A stretch of 64,000 bases of DNA, taken from positions 10,043,017-10,107,016 of the forward strand of contig JAJEKV010000025.1 of NCBI GenBank assembly GCA_021234155.1. The letters run 5' to 3'. Every line of letters begins with the position of its first letter. Position 1 is the first letter of the stretch. Position numbers and translations under genes: made by a program. Below the pieces are notes generated by a model. It was not told the DNA's origin and made no database searches. It saw only the letters and a list, made by a program, of their open reading frames with translations. The stretch comes from Isoetes taiwanensis. Lineage: Eukaryota; Streptophyta; Lycopodiopsida; Isoetales; Isoetaceae. Below, piece by piece: positions 60,400 through 64,000 of the stretch.

Positions 60400-61770
60400 A
60401 TTTTCGATATCGGGCTTCAAGCGTAAAGCAGGGGCTCCATCTGCGCGATCGATTAGGGCTATGGCGAGTTCGATCGGTCAACCGCTGATTCTTGAAGAAA
60501 TGTCCGTGGCCGAGGCAAGTAGGTCGGATTTGCCGGATTAGCCCTGAGTTCGGGAGATGGAGATGAAGCTTTTTGCCTAATGTGGAAGAGCTACCAGCCT
60601 TTGAGGGATTTGAAGGAATCGGGGGCAGCAAAAAAATCCAAAGTGAGGTCGATTCCAAGCATCCCCGCTTTCCTCGAGGAAGCTCAAGAAGGCAGCGTCA
60701 AGAATCTTCGGCCGGGAAACCGGAGGCCCAACAACCCATGCATCACGCAGATTCCGAGGTGGATGATCAGCCCTGAAAGGGTTTTTTTTACAAAGAAGAA
60801 AAAGAAGCAAATGGTGTTGCCTCTCTCGATGATTGTGGGTAGAGCGGGAGGAAGAGGGCTAGACTAGAGGAGCATTTGAAGAGAAGGCATGGGCTGGTTG
60901 TGGAGGTTGAGCGGGCCTGGGCTTTGAGAATGCAGGAGCAAGTTGCTATCAGGAGGAGGCCAGGGCCGACCCGAGCCAATATGTTCAGAAGTATAGGCCG
61001 GATCCGTTCACTGTGTGGAAGGTAAACAGAGCCAGTTCTTGAGAAGGGCACGTTTGATTCAAAAGCAATTGCATATGCCCTACTTGTGGACATGCCGATG
61101 GCTGAGAGAAGGATTTGGAGGTGAAGAAATATGCGAGGATTATGTGCAAAGGAGGGCTTTGGAATGGGGACAGATCCAAGAACACTAAAATAGCTCTGTA
61201 CAAGAAGAATATCAAAAGAGTCTTATGCTTTTGATTGCAACGGAAGAACAATGGCGAGAGGGAGTTGGATGCCAATATGGCATCTGCATGGATGAGCCGC
61301 GGTCAGAACTTTTGGAGAACACATGGTATTTTGTGAGTCAAACACATGATGGGTGGAATCTAGTGAAGATGTAGCAGAGGAGAGTGCACTACCACCCCTG
61401 GAACCCACAGAACTAAGCTTTCAGCCAGATGCGGCCGGATTGAGCATTAATGCTCCAATTAAGACCTCCGGGTTGAAGCGGCCAGAGTTCTAGTGTAAAG
61501 GATGGGACTCCTACTGCGCCAAATGCCTCTTCATCTTATACCGATAGCCCAGGGAAGCGGAGCGAGGGGGTTAGAACCGCCCTCACCTTAGAAGCTGATT
61601 TTGTGCTCAATCGATTTCTTGCGAGAAAGTTGAAGACACGCACACCATGTTCCTATCTTCCAAGAAAAGAAAACTGGAAATCTAGCAGTCGAGAACTTCA
61701 CGAAGGTTTGTCATATTGTTGTCTCTGGCCACTGCACCTAAAGAGCCCCTTGTGGTCTTGGGGATCAGCT
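60400..61770 (+). other. Probable 5' part of the Ulp1-type gene, not resolved
   Basis: Short plus-strand frames with coding-like composition (SIGQPLILEEMSVAEASRSD near 60,465-60,530, frames at 60,573-60,867, KREAERGG-like near 61,550). No confident exon chain and no domain. It could be the N-terminal region of the protease gene downstream or unrelated debris. Confidence 0.3.
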
Positions 61771-61772
61771 CG

Positions 61773-62814
61773 GATGGGTGAGTTTGTGATAAGCAAGGAA
61801 GATGCAGCAGCATTCGAGCACCCGGGTACTGACAATCCAGAGAAAGTGGGTGCTTCTTGGGTGAACGAGGAGTCGGTCGGCTCATATTTTATGTAAGTTT
61901 ACTGTTCCTTTGGCTGCCCTTTTTTTAAATTGTGTTTTCAGGGCTGATTGTGCCCAAAACCCAGGATTCTTTCTCACTTCATACCCGTGGAGTCTCGTAA
62001 GTACCACCAGTTCTTTCATCCTGGTCTGTTTGGTCTATATTTGAGGCATGTTGATACCTTATGGAAGCGCTCCCTCGCACCAGAGCTCAGACTTGCTCTT
62101 CTATTGGCTGCCAATATGTGCCAAGTAAGTAGTCAATTTACATATTCTGCTTTTAATCTGAAATTGAACTCATTTCTTGCATTATTGCTGAAGTTCCCAT
62201 TGGAGTTTGTTTGTCTACTGTGGAGATGTAGACATTTGCAATTGTGTTGGAACAAGCTGCCCCAGTCTGCTTCATTTCGACTCACTTCGAAACTGGCATT
62301 CTGCTGGAGTCTACGCCCATTTGGCAGAGTAAGGCATCAATTCTGTGTTGCTTTTTTTAATGTAATTACAGGTGTTGCTTTAATGTAAGGTTCTGGTGTT
62401 ATACATCAGATTCATACAGCAGGTTCATGGCCACTGGGGGCCTGATTTCCCTGACTGGCTCTCAATACCAGTGGTTGAAATGCGCAATCCTGAACAGGAC
62501 AATGGTTCAGATTGTGGCATATTCACAATTCTTTGTGCACGCAGATTCATTGAGGATTTCATTGTGAATGACTGCACAAAGGAAGCTCGTGAGGTAAGCA
62601 ATTGTGTGGAATTGCAGATTCATTGTCTTGTGATTCATGAATTCTGATTCTTGAATTGTGTGCAATTGTGCAGGTCAGTCCGGAATGGTTCAGCAAAGTG
62701 CAAGTTGCAAATTGCAGGCAGACCTACAGTGTAGTATTGGGCAAATTGCAGGAGACCTTGGTGAGCACAAAGAATGTTAAGAAAGGCAAGGCCAAGGGAA
62801 GGCTGAATAAGTAG
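61773..62814 (+). CDS. Ulp1-type (C48) cysteine protease, catalytic domain
   Basis: SUMO-protease fold. Exon chain on the plus strand: an exon ending at about 61,891 (GTAAGT) with ASWVNEESVGSYF, matching the WLND.VIN.Y entry motif; 61,942-62,128 with HFIPVESRKYHQFFHPGLFG and DTLWKRSLAPELRLALLLAA to a GTAAGT donor; an exon from about 62,192 with SHWSLFVYCGDVD (catalytic His 62,198-62,200) and LLHFDSLRNWHSAG (Asp 62,279-62,281); about 62,421-62,593 with PEQDNGSDCGIFTILCARRF (Gln 62,495-62,497, Cys 62,513-62,515); and 62,674-62,814 with VSPEWFSKV and a basic KNVKKGKAKGRLNK-stop end. The full His-Asp-Gln-Cys set is present. The start is not determined, and one frame change lies near 61,985. Such proteases are often carried by plant transposons, and the flanking minisatellites leave that possibility open. 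Confidence 0.75.
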
Positions 62815-63725
62815 ACTATAATTTTTGTGGAAGTTTATCATAACAGAAATAGAAACATGGTACTTTTTTATTGCAGTAACTTTATTATAACAAAAACTTC
62901 TTTATAATAACTGAGACAGAAACATGAGACTTTTCTAGAACAGGAATTTCTTCATTACTGAAACTTTTTCATTGTACAAACTATTTCAGAACAGAAACTT
63001 TTTCATTACAGACTTTTGATTACATAAACTTTTTTCGCTACTGAAACTTCTTCACAAGGCCATGGTGCAATAGGCCTATGATGGTATGCCCGGGAAATGC
63101 ATACCCTATGTGTCTGTTGAGTCCTCCGACACACATCATCCGGACGACAGTCACTAACGGCGTGAGCGATCTTCATCTTCTTTGCTTCGGCTCCTCGCTA
63201 GTCTTTGGCTTCCTCATTGGGATGTGCTAGTCTTTGGTCTTTGGCCGTGTGCTTTCTCTTGCATACCTTTGCCTTCCTCCTCGAGTGGCGTAAGGGTGCC
63301 TTTGATTTCACCGCCGAAGACTGCGCCTAGAACCGGGCGGCCGCTTAGGAATCGCAGAAGAGGCCAGATCCTTCAACATTCGAAGGATTGGACATCGGCT
63401 TCGAGTTATGGCCATTGGAAGAAGAGGCGCCTGCAAGAACCTTGTCGCCTGACACTAGATCGAACGGGAGGATCAGGAAACTGTTCCTTTTTAACCCCGA
63501 AAGTTTAGGTATGCAATCCACGACGTTTTTAACCCGCGTGTTGATTGAATCATTAACCAACCATTGAATATTAACCACATTAACGAACCATTTAACCAAC
63601 CATTGAATATCAACCAATTAACCATTGAATATTAACCATTAATGGAAGCCTTGGCAAATTTTCACAATTCTATCTTAAAATAGCATGGAACATTCAATTA
63701 CCCTAATGTGGATGAAATTGAGACG
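62815..63725. other. 3' flank of the protease gene with degenerate repeats
   Basis: 62,840-63,060 holds loose repeats of AGAAACTTTTTCATTAC. 63,550-63,640 holds repeats of AACCATTGAATATTAACC, sharing AACCATTGAATA with the non-repeat part of array 1. Frames at 63,182-63,617 have no recognisable domain. Confidence 0.5.
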
Positions 63726-63727
63726 TG

Positions 63728-64000
63728 AGCCATGGGTCATGGGTTAATGTGGCCATGGGTTAATGTGGCCATGGGTTTATGTGGTCTTGGGTTAATGTGG
63801 CCCTTGGGTTAATGTGGCCATGGGTTAATGAGGTCTTGGGTTGATGTGGCCATAGTGTTGATATGCCCATGGGTTAATGTGGCCCTGGGTTAATGTGGTC
63901 ATGGGTTAATGTGGCCTTGGGTCAATGTGGTCATGGGTCAATGTGGCCATGGGTTAATGTGGACTTGGGTTAATGTGGCCTTGGGTTAATGTGGTCATTG
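63728..64000 (+). repeat. Minisatellite array 2, same unit, cut by the window end
   Basis: ATGGGTTAATGTGGCC units in the same orientation as array 1, with more CTTGGG and GTGGTC variants. It continues to the last base, so its true length is unknown. Confidence 0.95.

Noticed and set aside
60338-61408. Minus-strand frames before the protease gene
   Set aside because: They are antisense to weak plus-strand coding, with no motifs and low-complexity Ser/Pro/Phe content.

Overview
This is nuclear DNA from a land plant. Genes are interrupted by short GT-AG introns, and the recognisable families are plant ones: an ORTHRUS/VIM RING protein, PPR-like fragments, a RuvX/YqgF nuclease with a plastid-type N-terminus, COQ4, a Ulp1 (C48) protease and TRIM retroelements. 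Old LINE, Ty3/Gypsy and DNA-transposon debris surrounds them. A non-seed plant such as a fern, lycophyte or moss seems plausible to me, but nothing in the sequence proves it.

The window is dominated by one segment present twice in direct order. Copy A spans about 371-22,100. Copy B spans 25,252-45,212 and begins directly after a run of ten Ns (25,242-25,251). Both copies carry, in order: a LINE reverse-transcriptase remnant, AT-rich spacer, a small lysine/arginine-rich gene (minus), a second LINE fragment, a transposase-like remnant, a Ty3/Gypsy pol fossil, a short unknown reading frame, a coiled-coil/RING-like gene (minus), PPR-like debris, and then the divergent pair RuvX (minus) and COQ4 (plus). 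Copy A has two pieces that copy B lacks: about 1 kb at 19,534-20,530 and a complete TRIM at 21,204-21,536, whose empty site survives in B.

The difference between the copies is a mosaic. From about 39,150 to 42,050 (the RuvX-COQ4 genes) they are almost identical. From 25,252 to 39,150 (the transposon-rich part) copy B differs heavily, and a large share of the changes fall on CAG/CTG trinucleotides that become CGG, CCG, ACG or GCG. That is what I would expect if long-read base calling misread cytosines methylated in CHG context, so the error pattern may be a map of DNA methylation. Stops and frameshifts here should therefore be read with caution. RuvX and COQ4 carry different indels in the two copies and look like real, functional genes.

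From 45.2 to 57 kb the sequence is mostly gene-poor. It holds an inverted pair of TRIM copies (46.4-47.1 kb), a related solo LTR (52.7 kb) and the decayed 3' end of a VIM gene (53.3-54.3 kb). The last part (57-64 kb) holds decayed unknown coding sequence, a 1.5 kb minisatellite with a 16-17 bp unit, a Ulp1-type protease gene with its full catalytic set, and the start of a second array of the same minisatellite, cut by the window edge.
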